Assembly: GCA_030684355.1 (NCBI GenBank)
Contig: JAUXTN010000087.1
Coordinates: 1 to 62,729 of the forward strand
Source of the DNA: Pseudomonadota bacterium
Lineage (GTDB): Bacteria; Myxococcota_A; UBA796; SXON01
Length of the DNA stretch: 62,729 nt
Direction of reading: 5' to 3'
Below are positions 8,016-16,647 of the stretch, piece after piece; positions within the stretch are counted from its first letter, which is position 1; each line of letters starts with the position of its first letter. The translations under genes were made by a program, and so were the position numbers. Under the pieces are notes generated by a model. It did not search any database, had not been told where the DNA came from, and worked only from the letters and a program-made list of their open reading frames with translations.

Positions 8016-8119
8016 CTCGCGCCAGGGCCCAAGTGTCGGTAATCTACCCCTCCGGGGCGGCAGGGACGGCGGCCACCCGAGGGGCGCCCCGTACCTTCGA
8101 GGTGGCATACTCCGTCACG

Positions 8120-9202
8120 ATGTCCACGCGCCGGCCCGGTCTCGCGCTCAAGCTCGGCGCGCTCCTCACGCTCGGCGTCGTCGCGGCGATGCTGCTCTCG
8201 TCCGCGTTCACCCGCGCCTACGATGGCAGCGGCGACACCGCGTGGGTCGCCCTCGCGCTGGGCGTGGCGCTCGCGAGCGCGCTGGTGTTCGCGGCCGTGC
8301 TCGACTGGCTCGTGGTGCGGCCGCTCGTGCGCCTGGCCCGCCAGGTGCGCCGCATGGAGACCGCCGACCTCGCCGAGCCCTTCGTCGCGACCGGCATCGA
8401 CGAGCCGCGCGAGCTCGGCGAGGCCCTGGAGCGGCTCCGCCGGCGGGTGCTCGTCGAGCAGGAGCGGCAGAAGCAGCTCAACGAGGACCTGGAGGCGCGG
8501 GTGCGCGAGCGCACCGAGGCCCTCGCGGCCGCGCAGCGCGAGCTGTCCGACGCCGAGCGGCTCGCCAGCGTGGGCCGCCTCGCGGGCGGCGTGGCGCACG
8601 AGATCAACAACCCCGCCGGCGTCATCCTCGGCCGCGCCAGCTATCTCCGCACCGTGATGGAGGAGACCGGCGGCGACCCCGAGCAGATCGCCGACCTCGC
8701 GGTCATGGAGCGGCAAGCGGAGCGCATCCGCCAGATCACGGGCTCGCTCCTACGCTTCGCGCGCAAGAGCACCGGGGAGCGGCGCGCGGTCGACCTCGCC
8801 GACGTCGCCCGCGACGCCATCGCGCTCGCCCGGCTCGAGGCGCGTGCCCGCGGCATCGACGTCAAAGGCTCGCTGCGGCCCGCGCCCGTCCGCGCCGACC
8901 CCCACGCGCTGGAGCAGGTCGCCTACAACCTCCTCCGCAACGCCGTCCACGCCGCGCGCAGCACCGTGCACGTCCGCACCGGCCCCGACGGCCTCGTGGT
9001 GGAGGACGACGGCGCCGGGATCCCCGCCGAGCACCTCCCCCGCGTGTTCGAGCCGTTCTTCACGACCAAGGCGCCGGGCGAGGGCACGGGCCTCGGCCTC
9101 GCGGTGGTGCACGGCATCGTCACGGAGCACGGCGGCCGGATCGTGGCGGAGAACGTGCCCGGGAGCGGGGCACGGCTCCACGTGACGCTGCCCGCGGCGT
9201 AG
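8120..9202 (+). CDS. Membrane sensor histidine kinase (NtrB-like HisKA/HATPase)
   Basis: 360 residues. Two membrane helices (about 10-30 and 41-63) enclose only a 10-residue loop, so there is essentially no periplasmic sensor domain. A HAMP linker (64-115) and a coiled coil (105-145) lead to the H-box GGVAHEINNPAG with phospho-acceptor His160. The ATPase domain shows the N-box (NLLRNAVHAA), G1 (DDGAGI), F-box (FFTTKAPGEG) and G2 (GTGLGL). It lies 88 bases before an NtrC-type response regulator, its likely partner. The signal is unknown and is probably sensed in the membrane or by another protein. The ATG at 8120 is the first start that gives a normal signal-anchor. Confidence 0.9.
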   Translation: MSTRRPGLALKLGALLTLGVVAAMLLSSAFTRAYDGSGDTAWVALALGVALASALVFAAVLDWLVVRPLVRLARQVRRMETADLAEPFVATGIDEPRELGEALERLRRRVLVEQERQKQLNEDLEARVRERTEALAAAQRELSDAERLASVGRLAGGVAHEINNPAGVILGRASYLRTVMEETGGDPEQIADLAVMERQAERIRQITGSLLRFARKSTGERRAVDLADVARDAIALARLEARARGIDVKGSLRPAPVRADPHALEQVAYNLLRNAVHAARSTVHVRTGPDGLVVEDDGAGIPAEHLPRVFEPFFTTKAPGEGTGLGLAVVHGIVTEHGGRIVAENVPGSGARLHVTLPAA

Positions 9203-9278
9203 GGGGCGCCGCGCGCGACGACGGCACCGGAGCGATGCGCCGAGGCGCGCTCCCGCCGCCCGGCCGGCCGCCCCCTGC

Positions 9279-9284
9279 TACGCT
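9279..9284 (+). promoter_or_regulatory. -10 box of the response regulator gene (leaderless)
   Basis: TACGCT lies 6 bases before the ATG at 9291, with no Shine-Dalgarno sequence between them. Confidence 0.4.
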
Positions 9285-9290
9285 ACGCCC

Positions 9291-10778
9291 ATGGCCAGGG
9301 TCCTCTGCGTCGACGACGAGATCGAGATGCTCGACACCACGCGGCGCATCGTCGCGCGCGACGGGCACGAGGTGGTGGCGGTCGGCTCGGGCGGAGAAGC
9401 CCTGGCCGAGCTGGAAGGCGACCCCTTCGACCTCGTCCTGACCGACCTGATGATGCCCGGCATCGACGGGATGGCCGTGCTGGCCACGGCGCTGGAGAAG
9501 TCGCCGGGCGTGCCGGTCGTGCTGATGACGGCCTACGCGACGATCGAGACCGCCGTCGCAGCGATGCGTGCGGGCGCCTGGGACTACGTCACCAAGCCCT
9601 TCTCCATGCAGGAGCTGCGCGTGGTGGTCGAGCGCGCACTGGGCCACGGACGGCTCGCCCGCGAGAACCGCCGGCTCCGCGCCGAGCTGGAGGCCCGCGG
9701 CGCGGCGCCCGCGTTCGTCGGCCGCTCCGCCCCCATGCGCGCCATCGACGAGCTCATCGCGCGCGTCGCCCCCACCGACCTCACCGTGATGATCACGGGC
9801 GAGTCGGGGACCGGCAAGGAGGTCGTCGCACGCGCGGTCCACGCCCGGAGCGCCCGCGCGGACGGGCCGTTCGTGCCGGTCGACTGCGCGGCGATCCCCG
9901 CGAACCTCATGGAGAGCGAGCTCTTCGGCCACGAGCGGGGCGCGTTCACCGGCGCCACGACGGGGCGCCGGGGCCTCGTCGAGGAAGCCGACGGCGGCAC
10001 CTTCTTCCTCGACGAGATCGCGGAGATGGACAACGCCGTCCAGACGAAGCTCCTCCGGCTCCTCCAGGACCACGAATTCCGCCGCGTGGGCGGCAACAAG
10101 ATGCTCCGCGCGAACTTCCGGGTCGTCGCCGCGACCAACCGCGACCTGGAGATCGAGGTCGCCGCCGGGCGGTTCCGCGAGGACCTCTTCCACCGCCTCA
10201 ACGTCGTGCGGGTGCGCCTCCCGCCGCTCCGCGAGCGCCTCGACGACGTGGGGCCGCTCCTCGACCACTTCATCGACCGCTTCCGCCAGGAGAACGGCCG
10301 CGCCACCCTCCGCCTCGCGCCGGAGGTCCGCGCGCACCTGTGCGCCTACCAGTGGCCGGGCAACGTCCGCGAGCTCGTGAACTGCGCCCGCTACCTCGCC
10401 GGGCTGGCGCGGGGCCCGGAGGCCGACCTCTCCGACCTCCCGCCGGGGCTGCGCGCGCCCGTCGTCCTGGGCGCCGGCCCGACGCGCCCCGCCGACGACC
10501 ACGACGACGCCCCCCCGCTCGACGCGATCCGCCCCGAGCTGCCGTTCAAGCACGCGAAGCGAATCTGGTCCGACTGGTTCGACGAGCGCTACATGCAGCG
10601 GCTCCTCGACGCCCACGGCGGCAACGTCTCGGCGGCCGCGCGCGCCGCCGGGATCGACCGCAAGTCGATCCAGCGGATGATGAAGCGCCAGGGCGGCGCC
10701 GACCGGCTCGACGCGGGCGAGGACCTCGACGACCCCGACTCGTTCGAGGGGCCCGACGCCGGCGGGACAATGCGCTAA
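9291..10778 (+). CDS. NtrC-family sigma-54 response regulator
   Basis: 495 residues. Receiver domain 1-120 with acidic pocket VDDE, phospho-acceptor Asp52 (TDLMMPG) and Lys102 (TKPF). AAA+ domain about 140-370 with Walker A GESGTGKE (170-177), the sigma-54-contacting GAFTGA loop (217-222) and Walker B FFLDEI (239-243). The C-terminus holds a Fis-type helix-turn-helix (NVSAAARAAGIDRKSIQRMM). The polar tail after it is acidic. It is the likely partner of the kinase just upstream and would drive RNA polymerase-sigma-54 at its target promoters when phosphorylated. No clear -24/-12 promoter was found in this window. Confidence 0.95.
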   Translation: MARVLCVDDEIEMLDTTRRIVARDGHEVVAVGSGGEALAELEGDPFDLVLTDLMMPGIDGMAVLATALEKSPGVPVVLMTAYATIETAVAAMRAGAWDYVTKPFSMQELRVVVERALGHGRLARENRRLRAELEARGAAPAFVGRSAPMRAIDELIARVAPTDLTVMITGESGTGKEVVARAVHARSARADGPFVPVDCAAIPANLMESELFGHERGAFTGATTGRRGLVEEADGGTFFLDEIAEMDNAVQTKLLRLLQDHEFRRVGGNKMLRANFRVVAATNRDLEIEVAAGRFREDLFHRLNVVRVRLPPLRERLDDVGPLLDHFIDRFRQENGRATLRLAPEVRAHLCAYQWPGNVRELVNCARYLAGLARGPEADLSDLPPGLRAPVVLGAGPTRPADDHDDAPPLDAIRPELPFKHAKRIWSDWFDERYMQRLLDAHGGNVSAAARAAGIDRKSIQRMMKRQGGADRLDAGEDLDDPDSFEGPDAGGTMR

Positions 10779-10781
10779 GGT
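10776..10781 (+). promoter_or_regulatory. -10 box of the FHA activator gene (leaderless)
   Basis: TAAGGT overlaps the TAA stop codon of the response regulator and ends 8 bases before the ATG at 10790. Confidence 0.4.
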
Positions 10782-10789
10782 TGCGGCCG

Positions 10790-12172
10790 ATGTCCGAGAT
10801 CACCAGCACGATCGCGAGCGCCGGAGCCCGGCAGATCCACCTCCGGCGCGCGCGGCTCTCCTGCGTCGACGGCGCCAATGCCGGCCAGAACTGGCAGATC
10901 GAGCGTGACGTCATCCGCATCGGCGCGCGGGAGGACAACGACATCCGGCTCACCGACACGACAGTGTCCCGCCTCCACGCCGAGATCGTGCGCGGTCGCG
11001 ACGGTACGATCCTGCGCGATCTCGGCAGCACGAACGGCACGTTCGTCGGCGCCGTGCGCGTGAAGGAGGTCTACCTCGCGCCGGACACGCGCTTCCGCTG
11101 CGGCAAGACCGACCTCATCTACAGCCCCGCGGACGAGATCATCGACGTCGTCCCCTCCCAGAACGACCGCTTCGAGGGCCTCGTCGGGCGTGGCCTCGCG
11201 ATGCGCGAGGTGTTCGGGATCCTGGAGCGGGTCGCGCCGACGGACCTCACGGTGCTCGTCACCGGCGAGACCGGCACCGGCAAGGAGCTCGTCAGCCGCG
11301 CCACGCACAACCGGTCGAACCGCAAGAACCGCCCGTTCGTCGTGTTCGACTGCGGCGCCGCCCCGGAGACCCTCGTGGAGTCCGAGCTCTTCGGGCACGA
11401 GCGGGGCGCGTTCACGGGCGCCATCGCCTCGCGGGAGGGCCTCTTCGAGGTCGCCGACACGGGCACCATCTTCATCGACGAGATCGGCGAGCTCCCGTTG
11501 GAGCTGCAGCCCAAGCTGCTGCGCGTCCTCGAGCAGCGCGAGGTCCGCCGGGTCGGCAGCACCAAGGTCCGCCACGTGGACGTGCGGGTCGTCGCCGCGA
11601 CCAACCGCAACCTCCGTGACGAGGTCGCGGCCGGCCGGTTCCGGGAGGACCTCTACTACCGCCTCGCCGTCGTCGAGATCCGCCTGCCGGCGCTGCGCGA
11701 GCGGCGGGATGACGTGCCGCTGCTGGTCGAGCACCTCCTCCACCGCGCCGAGCACGCCGGCTCGGGCGGAGGGCGCGGGGTGAAGAGCCTCTCCCCTGAG
11801 GTGCGCGCCCTCTTCGACGCCTACCACTGGCCCGGGAACGTGCGCGAGCTCAACAACGTCATCGAGCGGGCCCTGCCGTTCACGGACGGGAGCGTCATCA
11901 CGCTCGACGCCCTGCCCGAGGCCCTCCGCGCCGCCCGCCCGCCCGCGCCGAGCGTGCCGCGGCCGAACATCCCGGCGGACGCCGCGTTCTCCAGCCTCCC
12001 CCTGAAAGACGCGAAGGACGCCCTTATCGAGGAGTTCGAGCGGCAGTACCTCATCGACCTCATCGAGCGGCACGACGGGAACGTCTCGCGCGCCGCGCGG
12101 ACGGCGGGGATGGACCGCAAGTCGATCACGCGGCTCCTGAAGAAGCACCAGATCCGGTACCGGGACGTCTGA
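10790..12172 (+). CDS. FHA-domain sigma-54-dependent transcriptional activator
   Basis: 460 residues. An N-terminal FHA domain (about 18-115; VIRIGAREDNDIRL, SRLHAEI, GSTNGTFV) replaces the receiver, so it should respond to phosphothreonine on a partner, typically a Ser/Thr kinase target. The AAA+ core has Walker A GETGTGKE (159-166), GAFTGA and Walker B (IFIDEIGEL), and the C-terminus has a Fis-type helix-turn-helix (NVSRAARTAGMDRKSITRLL) very like that of the preceding gene, pointing to a gene duplication. This FHA-AAA-Fis layout is expanded in Myxococcota. The stop codon TGA is followed at once by the ATG of the GIDE-like gene, so the two are co-transcribed. No kinase gene is in the window. 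Confidence 0.95.
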   Translation: MSEITSTIASAGARQIHLRRARLSCVDGANAGQNWQIERDVIRIGAREDNDIRLTDTTVSRLHAEIVRGRDGTILRDLGSTNGTFVGAVRVKEVYLAPDTRFRCGKTDLIYSPADEIIDVVPSQNDRFEGLVGRGLAMREVFGILERVAPTDLTVLVTGETGTGKELVSRATHNRSNRKNRPFVVFDCGAAPETLVESELFGHERGAFTGAIASREGLFEVADTGTIFIDEIGELPLELQPKLLRVLEQREVRRVGSTKVRHVDVRVVAATNRNLRDEVAAGRFREDLYYRLAVVEIRLPALRERRDDVPLLVEHLLHRAEHAGSGGGRGVKSLSPEVRALFDAYHWPGNVRELNNVIERALPFTDGSVITLDALPEALRAARPPAPSVPRPNIPADAAFSSLPLKDAKDALIEEFERQYLIDLIERHDGNVSRAARTAGMDRKSITRLLKKHQIRYRDV

Positions 12173-12880
12173 ATGGCGGCCCTGCTCGTGCCGAGCTTGA
12201 TCGCGGGGGTCGGGATCGGCGCCACCGTCGTCAGCGTCACGGTCGCCGTGCGCGCGTTCGGCAACGCGCGGCTCCTCGCCGAGGCCACGCCCACCCCGAT
12301 CGCCGAGCTCGACGAGGGCCTGCACGAGGTCGCCGGGCGCCTCCAGGCCGACGGCGTGCTCTACGCCCCGCTCACCGGCCGGGCCGCGGTGTTCTACCGT
12401 CTCCTCCTCGAGCAACGCCGGCGCAACCGGTGGGAGACCGTCCTCGACCAGCGCGAGGCGCGGCCGGGCACGATCGGAGACGACACCGGCACCGTGACGC
12501 TGCGCCTCGACAGCGCGGATGTGGTCGTCGCCTCCCCCGACCGCGTGCGCACGGGCATCTTCGCGGTCCCGAGCGCGGAGCTCGCCGCCCTGCTCGGCCG
12601 CGTCGCGCCCCCCGAGAACCCACCCGCCGGCCCGTTCCTACGCTGGCGCGAAGAGATCCTGTTGGCGGGGGACCGCGTGTTCGCCGTCGGCACCACCCAG
12701 GCCGGCGAGTCCGGCTGGGCCTTCCAGGTCGGCGCGGAGACCCCCCTGCTCGTGTCGGACCGCGACGAGGTGGAGGTCGTCCGGCACCAGCGCCGCGCGG
12801 GGCAGCGGTGGGCCGCCGTCGGCCTCGTCGGGCTCCTCATGGCGCTCTGGGGCGGGTGGGGCCTGCTCCCGCTGCTGTAG
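12173..12880 (+). CDS. GIDE-domain membrane protein (bacterial homologue of E3 ligase GIDE/MUL1 beta-barrel domain)
   Basis: 235 residues. A membrane helix at 5-26 and a second at about 211-235 flank a domain that begins ATPTPIAELDEGLHEVAGRL and continues with YAPLTGRAAVFYRLLLEQ. This is the SPLTG..C.YY pattern of the GIDE (BAM) domain known from mitochondrial MUL1 and many bacterial membrane proteins. There is no RING finger, so no ligase activity is implied. The N-out/C-out versus N-in topology cannot be told. It starts directly after the FHA activator stop codon. Its role is unknown; the coupling suggests that the activator controls or reads an envelope state. Confidence 0.75.
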   Translation: MAALLVPSLIAGVGIGATVVSVTVAVRAFGNARLLAEATPTPIAELDEGLHEVAGRLQADGVLYAPLTGRAAVFYRLLLEQRRRNRWETVLDQREARPGTIGDDTGTVTLRLDSADVVVASPDRVRTGIFAVPSAELAALLGRVAPPENPPAGPFLRWREEILLAGDRVFAVGTTQAGESGWAFQVGAETPLLVSDRDEVEVVRHQRRAGQRWAAVGLVGLLMALWGGWGLLPLL

Positions 12881-12959
12881 CCAGGACGACTGGCGCGTCC
12901 GCTTCCCGGCGGGTCCGGGTCACCCGGCGCCAGGACCGGCTCGCCACCCAACTCGGCGC

Positions 12960-13964
12960 TCAGGCGCCCGCCATCCGCCCGATCCACGGCCGCCCGGGGA
13001 ACACGCTGCGATCCATCGCGGCGAGCGCCACGCTCTCCGCGGGATCGATGCGCAGCCCCGTCGGCGGTGGGCCCCAGCCGAGCGCGCGCCCGCCCGGGCG
13101 GAGGCCCCGCGTGAGCCCGGTGGCCTCGGCCGGCGTGAGCGGGGCCCGCCCCAGGAGCACGATCGACCACGCACCCGGGACCGCCGCAGCGAGCGCCTCC
13201 GCGCGCGCCGAAACGCTCGTCGCGATCGTGGCGATGCGGGGCTTCAGCGCGGCCAGCCCCGCGGGCGTGCTCCACACGGGCGCGCCGTCCGGCTCGGGCC
13301 ACGCGCCGGAGAGGAGCCAGCGGGCGTAGGGGCTCTGCGCAAGCGGGACCCGGGACAGCACGGCGTCGAAGCGGGCGAGGGCATCCGTCTCGTCCGCCCC
13401 CGCGAGCCGGGCCAGCCGCGGGAGCGCCACTCGCCCGGCCGCACGCCAACGAAGGCCTCGCCATCGGCCGTGGAGCACCGCTTGCTGGGCGTCGAGCGTC
13501 GGGGCCGCGAGCAGGGCGCCGACCGCCGCACGCCCGACCACCCACGGGAGCACGCGCACGCGGAGGTCCGTCATCGCGTGCTCGACCACGCCCGCCTCCG
13601 CGATCCCCTCGCGGATGGCGGCTTCCCGGGGGTCCCACCACGCCTGGACGTCGGGCGGGAGGCCGGGCCGAAGGTAGTGGTAGAACCAGACCCGGCGGCC
13701 GAAGTGGCCGAGGCCGAGCAGCGAGCGCACGCTCTGGGCGGGGAGCTCCCGGGCCGCAGCCCGCTTGAGCGCCACGAGCGCGTGGGCGCCGGCATCGGGC
13801 GCGTACGCATGCACGGTGCGGACGCCCATCGCGCCGATCGTGAGGGCGTCGTCGCCACTGGCCTCGAACACCGCAACGTCGTCGTCCGGGCCCGCCGCGA
13901 GAGCGCCGAGCAACGCGGCATCCTCCCAGGACCAGGCGCGTGCGAACAGGGTTGACGCTTCCAA
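12960..13964 (-). CDS. BtaA-like (DUF3419) SAM-dependent 3-amino-3-carboxypropyl transferase
   Basis: 334 residues. LFARAWSWED near the N-terminus matches the family's F.Q.WEDP motif, and VAVFEASGDDALTIGAMGVRTVHAY matches the SAM-binding first strand and following loop. The QSVRSLLGLG..GRRVWFYHYLRPGLP region and the WDPREAAIREGIAEAGVVE segment are also typical. The enzyme class transfers the aminocarboxypropyl group of SAM to diacylglycerol, the first step of betaine-lipid synthesis; no BtaB partner is seen. The start is inferred as TTG preceded by GAGGGG; frames further upstream would run into the divergent RNase D promoter. The protein is somewhat shorter than usual (about 380-420), so specificity is uncertain. 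Confidence 0.7.
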   Translation of the reverse strand: MEASTLFARAWSWEDAALLGALAAGPDDDVAVFEASGDDALTIGAMGVRTVHAYAPDAGAHALVALKRAAARELPAQSVRSLLGLGHFGRRVWFYHYLRPGLPPDVQAWWDPREAAIREGIAEAGVVEHAMTDLRVRVLPWVVGRAAVGALLAAPTLDAQQAVLHGRWRGLRWRAAGRVALPRLARLAGADETDALARFDAVLSRVPLAQSPYARWLLSGAWPEPDGAPVWSTPAGLAALKPRIATIATSVSARAEALAAAVPGAWSIVLLGRAPLTPAEATGLTRGLRPGGRALGWGPPPTGLRIDPAESVALAAMDRSVFPGRPWIGRMAGA

Positions 13965-14069
13965 CGTTCCCGCCCCCTCGCATCGAAATCCGGCGACCTC
14001 CGCCGGAGTGCCGCGTAACGCGCGCCGTCGGATGCGATAGCCTGTGTGCCCTCTCCCGCAGGTCTCCCG

Positions 14070-15164
14070 GTGATCCGCAGCTCCGCCGCCCTCCAGCCTG
14101 TCCTTGACGCCATCGCCGGCGCCCGTCGCGTGGCCGTCGACACCGAGTTCCACTCGGAGCGGCACTTCTACCCCCGTCTCATGCTCATCCAGATCCGCGT
14201 GGACGAGGGGCCGGCCTGGCTCGTCGATCCGCTGGCGGACCTCGATCTCGCCCCGCTCGGCGCGGCGTTGTCGCGGGTGCCCCTCCTCCTGCACGGCGGC
14301 GTGATGGATCTCCAGATCCTCCACCGCGAGATCGGGATGCGGCCGTGCTCCGTGTTCGACACGCAGATCGCCGCCGGCTGCGCGGGGGACGGCTTCCCGA
14401 TCCGCTTGCAGGAGCTGGTGCGCCGGCACCTCGACCTGCGCATCCCCAAGGCCGAGACCCTCTCGGACTGGTCGCAGCGCCCGCTTAGCGCCGACCAACT
14501 CCACTACGCCGCGGACGACGTGCTCCTCCTCGGCCCCCTCGCGGACGCCCTCACCGCGCGCCTCGAGGCCATGGGAACGACCGCCATCGCTGAGGCCTGC
14601 ACCGCCGAACATGTCGAGCGCGCGCTGGCCGCCGAGGATCACAGCACGGCGTGGCGGGTGGTCCCCGGCAACCAGCTGCTCGACGACACGGAGCGCGCCG
14701 TGCTCCAGGCCCTCGCCGCGTGGCGCGATCGCACCGCGCAGGAGCGGGACGTCGCCCGGTCGAACGTCGTGTCCGATGCCATGCTCCTCGACATCGCGCG
14801 GCGGCAACCCGGGACCTTCGAGTCGCTCCGGGCCAATCGCCGCATGCCGAGCCAGATCTGGAAGCGGGACGGGGCGGCCGTCCTCGCGTGCGTCGCCGCG
14901 GGCCGGGTGGCCCCGCCGCCCCCCGCCCCGGCCTCCCGGGGCCGGTTGTGGCGGGAGCTGGTGGGCGCCGCGGCCCGGACCGCCGAGGCCGAGCGGGGCG
15001 TGGCGCCCGAGCTCGTCCTCACGGACGCGACACTCGACCGCCTGGCCGACAATCGGGCGATCGAGCCCTGGCGCGAGTCTGCGCTAGGCCCTTCGTTCCG
15101 AGCCTTTATCGAAGGTCGAAGAGGGATCGTTCTTCCGGGACGATGGACCGATGACAATCTTTGA
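14070..15164 (+). CDS. rnd: Ribonuclease D
   Basis: 364 residues from the GTG at 14070. The DEDDy exonuclease domain shows Exo I (VAVDTEFHSE), Exo II (GGVMDLQILH) and Exo III with YAADDV. The HRDC region follows at about 205-285 (RAVLQALAAWRDRTAQERDVARSNVVSD), with the expected helical C-terminal repeat. RNase D trims the 3' ends of tRNA and other stable RNAs in the cytoplasm. A GTG at 14046 is also in frame, but a -10-like TAGCCT at 14038-14043 would place the transcription start after it, so 14070 (preceded by GCAGG) is preferred. Divergent from the BtaA-like gene. Confidence 0.9.
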   Translation: MIRSSAALQPVLDAIAGARRVAVDTEFHSERHFYPRLMLIQIRVDEGPAWLVDPLADLDLAPLGAALSRVPLLLHGGVMDLQILHREIGMRPCSVFDTQIAAGCAGDGFPIRLQELVRRHLDLRIPKAETLSDWSQRPLSADQLHYAADDVLLLGPLADALTARLEAMGTTAIAEACTAEHVERALAAEDHSTAWRVVPGNQLLDDTERAVLQALAAWRDRTAQERDVARSNVVSDAMLLDIARRQPGTFESLRANRRMPSQIWKRDGAAVLACVAAGRVAPPPPAPASRGRLWRELVGAAARTAEAERGVAPELVLTDATLDRLADNRAIEPWRESALGPSFRAFIEGRRGIVLPGRWTDDNL

Positions 15165-15171
15165 TTTGATC

Positions 15172-15201
15172 TTGCAGCCTGAGCGGGGACTCCGCTATGC
15201 T
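15172..15201 (+). promoter_or_regulatory. Promoter of the flp pilin gene
   Basis: TTGCAG (15172-15177), an 18-base spacer and TATGCT (15196-15201) give a good sigma-70-type promoter about 100 bases before the pilin start. The resulting leader of about 95 bases ends in a strong AGGAG ribosome-binding site. Confidence 0.5.
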
Positions 15202-15301
15202 CGGGGTGGAGGCATCGTGCCTCTGACCGGATAGTGGCGCGCAGAGAGGGAGGCGTGTCATGACGTTACCGGTGAAATCTCCCTCTTCTCAGGAGCACCC
15301 C

Positions 15302-15469
15302 ATGATCAAGCAGCTCATCCGCGACGAGTCCGGCGCCACCGCCATCGAGTACGGCCTCATCGCCGCCCTGGTGGCCGTGGCCATCATCGTCGCCCTCACG
15401 GCGCTCGGGAGCAGCCTCGACGACCTGTTCACGGGCATCTCTGACGAGCTCAACGCCGCCACGCCCTAA
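15302..15469 (+). CDS. flp: Flp-type IVb pilin (Tad pilus major subunit)
   Basis: 55 residues from the ATG preceded by AGGAG at 15291-15295. The short basic leader MIKQLIRDESG is followed by ATAIEYGLIAALVAVAIIVA. This is the Flp signature: a G/A cleavage site, Glu5-Tyr6 of the mature pilin and one hydrophobic helix. A prepilin peptidase would cleave after Gly11, leaving a 44-residue pilin. It heads the Tad locus and is separated from cpaB by a strong terminator, which fits high pilin expression with low read-through into the assembly genes. Confidence 0.95.
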   Translation: MIKQLIRDESGATAIEYGLIAALVAVAIIVALTALGSSLDDLFTGISDELNAATP

Positions 15470-15486
15470 TCTGGCGTGACAAACGG

Positions 15487-15524
15487 ATGGGCGCCCCTCC
15501 CCCGGGGCGCCCATTTCGTTTTTT
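15487..15524 (+). terminator. Rho-independent terminator after flp
   Basis: Perfect 11-base stem ATGGGCGCCCC / GGGGCGCCCAT with a 6-base loop, followed by TTCGTTTTTT. It lies between flp and cpaB and probably attenuates transcription of the assembly genes. Confidence 0.9.
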
Positions 15525-15672
15525 GGGTCTGGAGGCGGTCGCGGATCGCTCACGATGCGCGCGCTTACGCCTGTATGTGAGTGGTTTGCCGAACCCCACG
15601 ACGTGCTTTAGGTACACCTCGCCGGGCCAGCTACCGAGGGCCCCCCAGCGACATCATCTCGTAGGAGCATGG

Positions 15673-16647
15673 ATGCAGCGTCAGCAGTCCGGTGGTCGCA
15701 CACGCGCCATTATCTTTTTGTTTGGGTCCCTGCTCCTAGCATTTGTCGCTGCCGCGATCGTGTTCAATGTGATCCGGAAGTCGCAGGAGCAGATCAAGCA
15801 GGCCCAGAAGCCCAAGGAGACCATCCAGGTCGTGATCGCGGTTCGCGATCTGTACATGGGGCTGCCCATCGCGCCGGAGGACGTCGTGCTGCGCAACGTC
15901 ATCCCCGAGATGGTGCCGCGCGACGAGACGTTCGACGAGCTCGACAAGGTGCTCGGCCGCACGCCGCGGGAGCGCATCCTGGCGAACGAGTCCATCCGCG
16001 AGGAGCGCCTCGCATCCGCCCAGCAGGGTGTCGGCCTCAACGCAATCGTCACGCCCGGGAAGCGCGCGATGACGATCGCCACGGACACCGAGACCGCCGT
16101 GGCCGGCCTCCTCCAGGCGGGCAACTTCGTAGACGTGATCGTGACCATCAAGCCGGAAGATCCGGAGGTGGTCGGTGCCAAGTACGTGGTCGAGACCATC
16201 CTTCAGAACGTGAAGGTGCTCGCGGTTGGGTCGAGCCTCGGTGGCAACGCCGCCAAGGAGGCCGAGGCCAAGGATTCCAAGAAGAAGAAGTCCGAGACCA
16301 CCAAGAAGCTCAAGCCCTCCATCACGGTCGAAGTCGACCCGACGGAGGCCGAGAAGCTCGCGCTCGCACAGAGCCGCGGTGACATCCACGTCGTCCTCCG
16401 TAGCGACATCGACATCCTTCAGATCGACTCCCAGGGCCTGATGACGACGAGCCAACTCATCGGGTTCGACCCGAAGGAAGTGGCGGACCCCAACCCAATT
16501 CGGCGGCGCACGGGCCCCCCTGCCACGCCGACGACTCCCGTTACTCCGAAGGCAGAGGTCATCTCGGGCGCATCCAAGACCGAGGTGTCCTTCAATCCCG
16601 ACGGAACGAGCGACGAGACCACCGAGAGGAACAAGCGGAAAAAATGA
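15673..16647 (+). CDS. cpaB: Tad pilus assembly protein CpaB/RcpC
   Basis: 324 residues from the ATG preceded by GTAGGAG. One N-terminal membrane helix (about 13-35) is followed by an SAF domain (VVIAVRDLYMGLPIAPEDV, then RIRVLAN-like anchor RERILANESI), as in flagellar/pilus FlgA-like proteins. The RcpC domain (NAIVTPGKRAMTIATD; VAGLLQAGNFVDVIV) follows. A Lys-rich insert lies at about residues 195-217. CpaB sits at the inner membrane/periplasm and links the secretin to the platform. Its stop overlaps the start of the secretin gene (ATGA). Confidence 0.92.
   Translation: MQRQQSGGRTRAIIFLFGSLLLAFVAAAIVFNVIRKSQEQIKQAQKPKETIQVVIAVRDLYMGLPIAPEDVVLRNVIPEMVPRDETFDELDKVLGRTPRERILANESIREERLASAQQGVGLNAIVTPGKRAMTIATDTETAVAGLLQAGNFVDVIVTIKPEDPEVVGAKYVVETILQNVKVLAVGSSLGGNAAKEAEAKDSKKKKSETTKKLKPSITVEVDPTEAEKLALAQSRGDIHVVLRSDIDILQIDSQGLMTTSQLIGFDPKEVADPNPIRRRTGPPATPTTPVTPKAEVISGASKTEVSFNPDGTSDETTERNKRKK

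Noticed and set aside
14046..14069. GTG at 14046 as the RNase D start
   Set aside because: A -10-like TAGCCT ends 2 bases before it, so transcription should begin after it; kept only as an alternative.
8003..15300. Sigma-54 (-24/-12) promoters near the two activators
   Set aside because: No convincing TGGCAC-N5-TTGC match was found; candidate TGGC stretches lacked the GC dinucleotide at the right distance.
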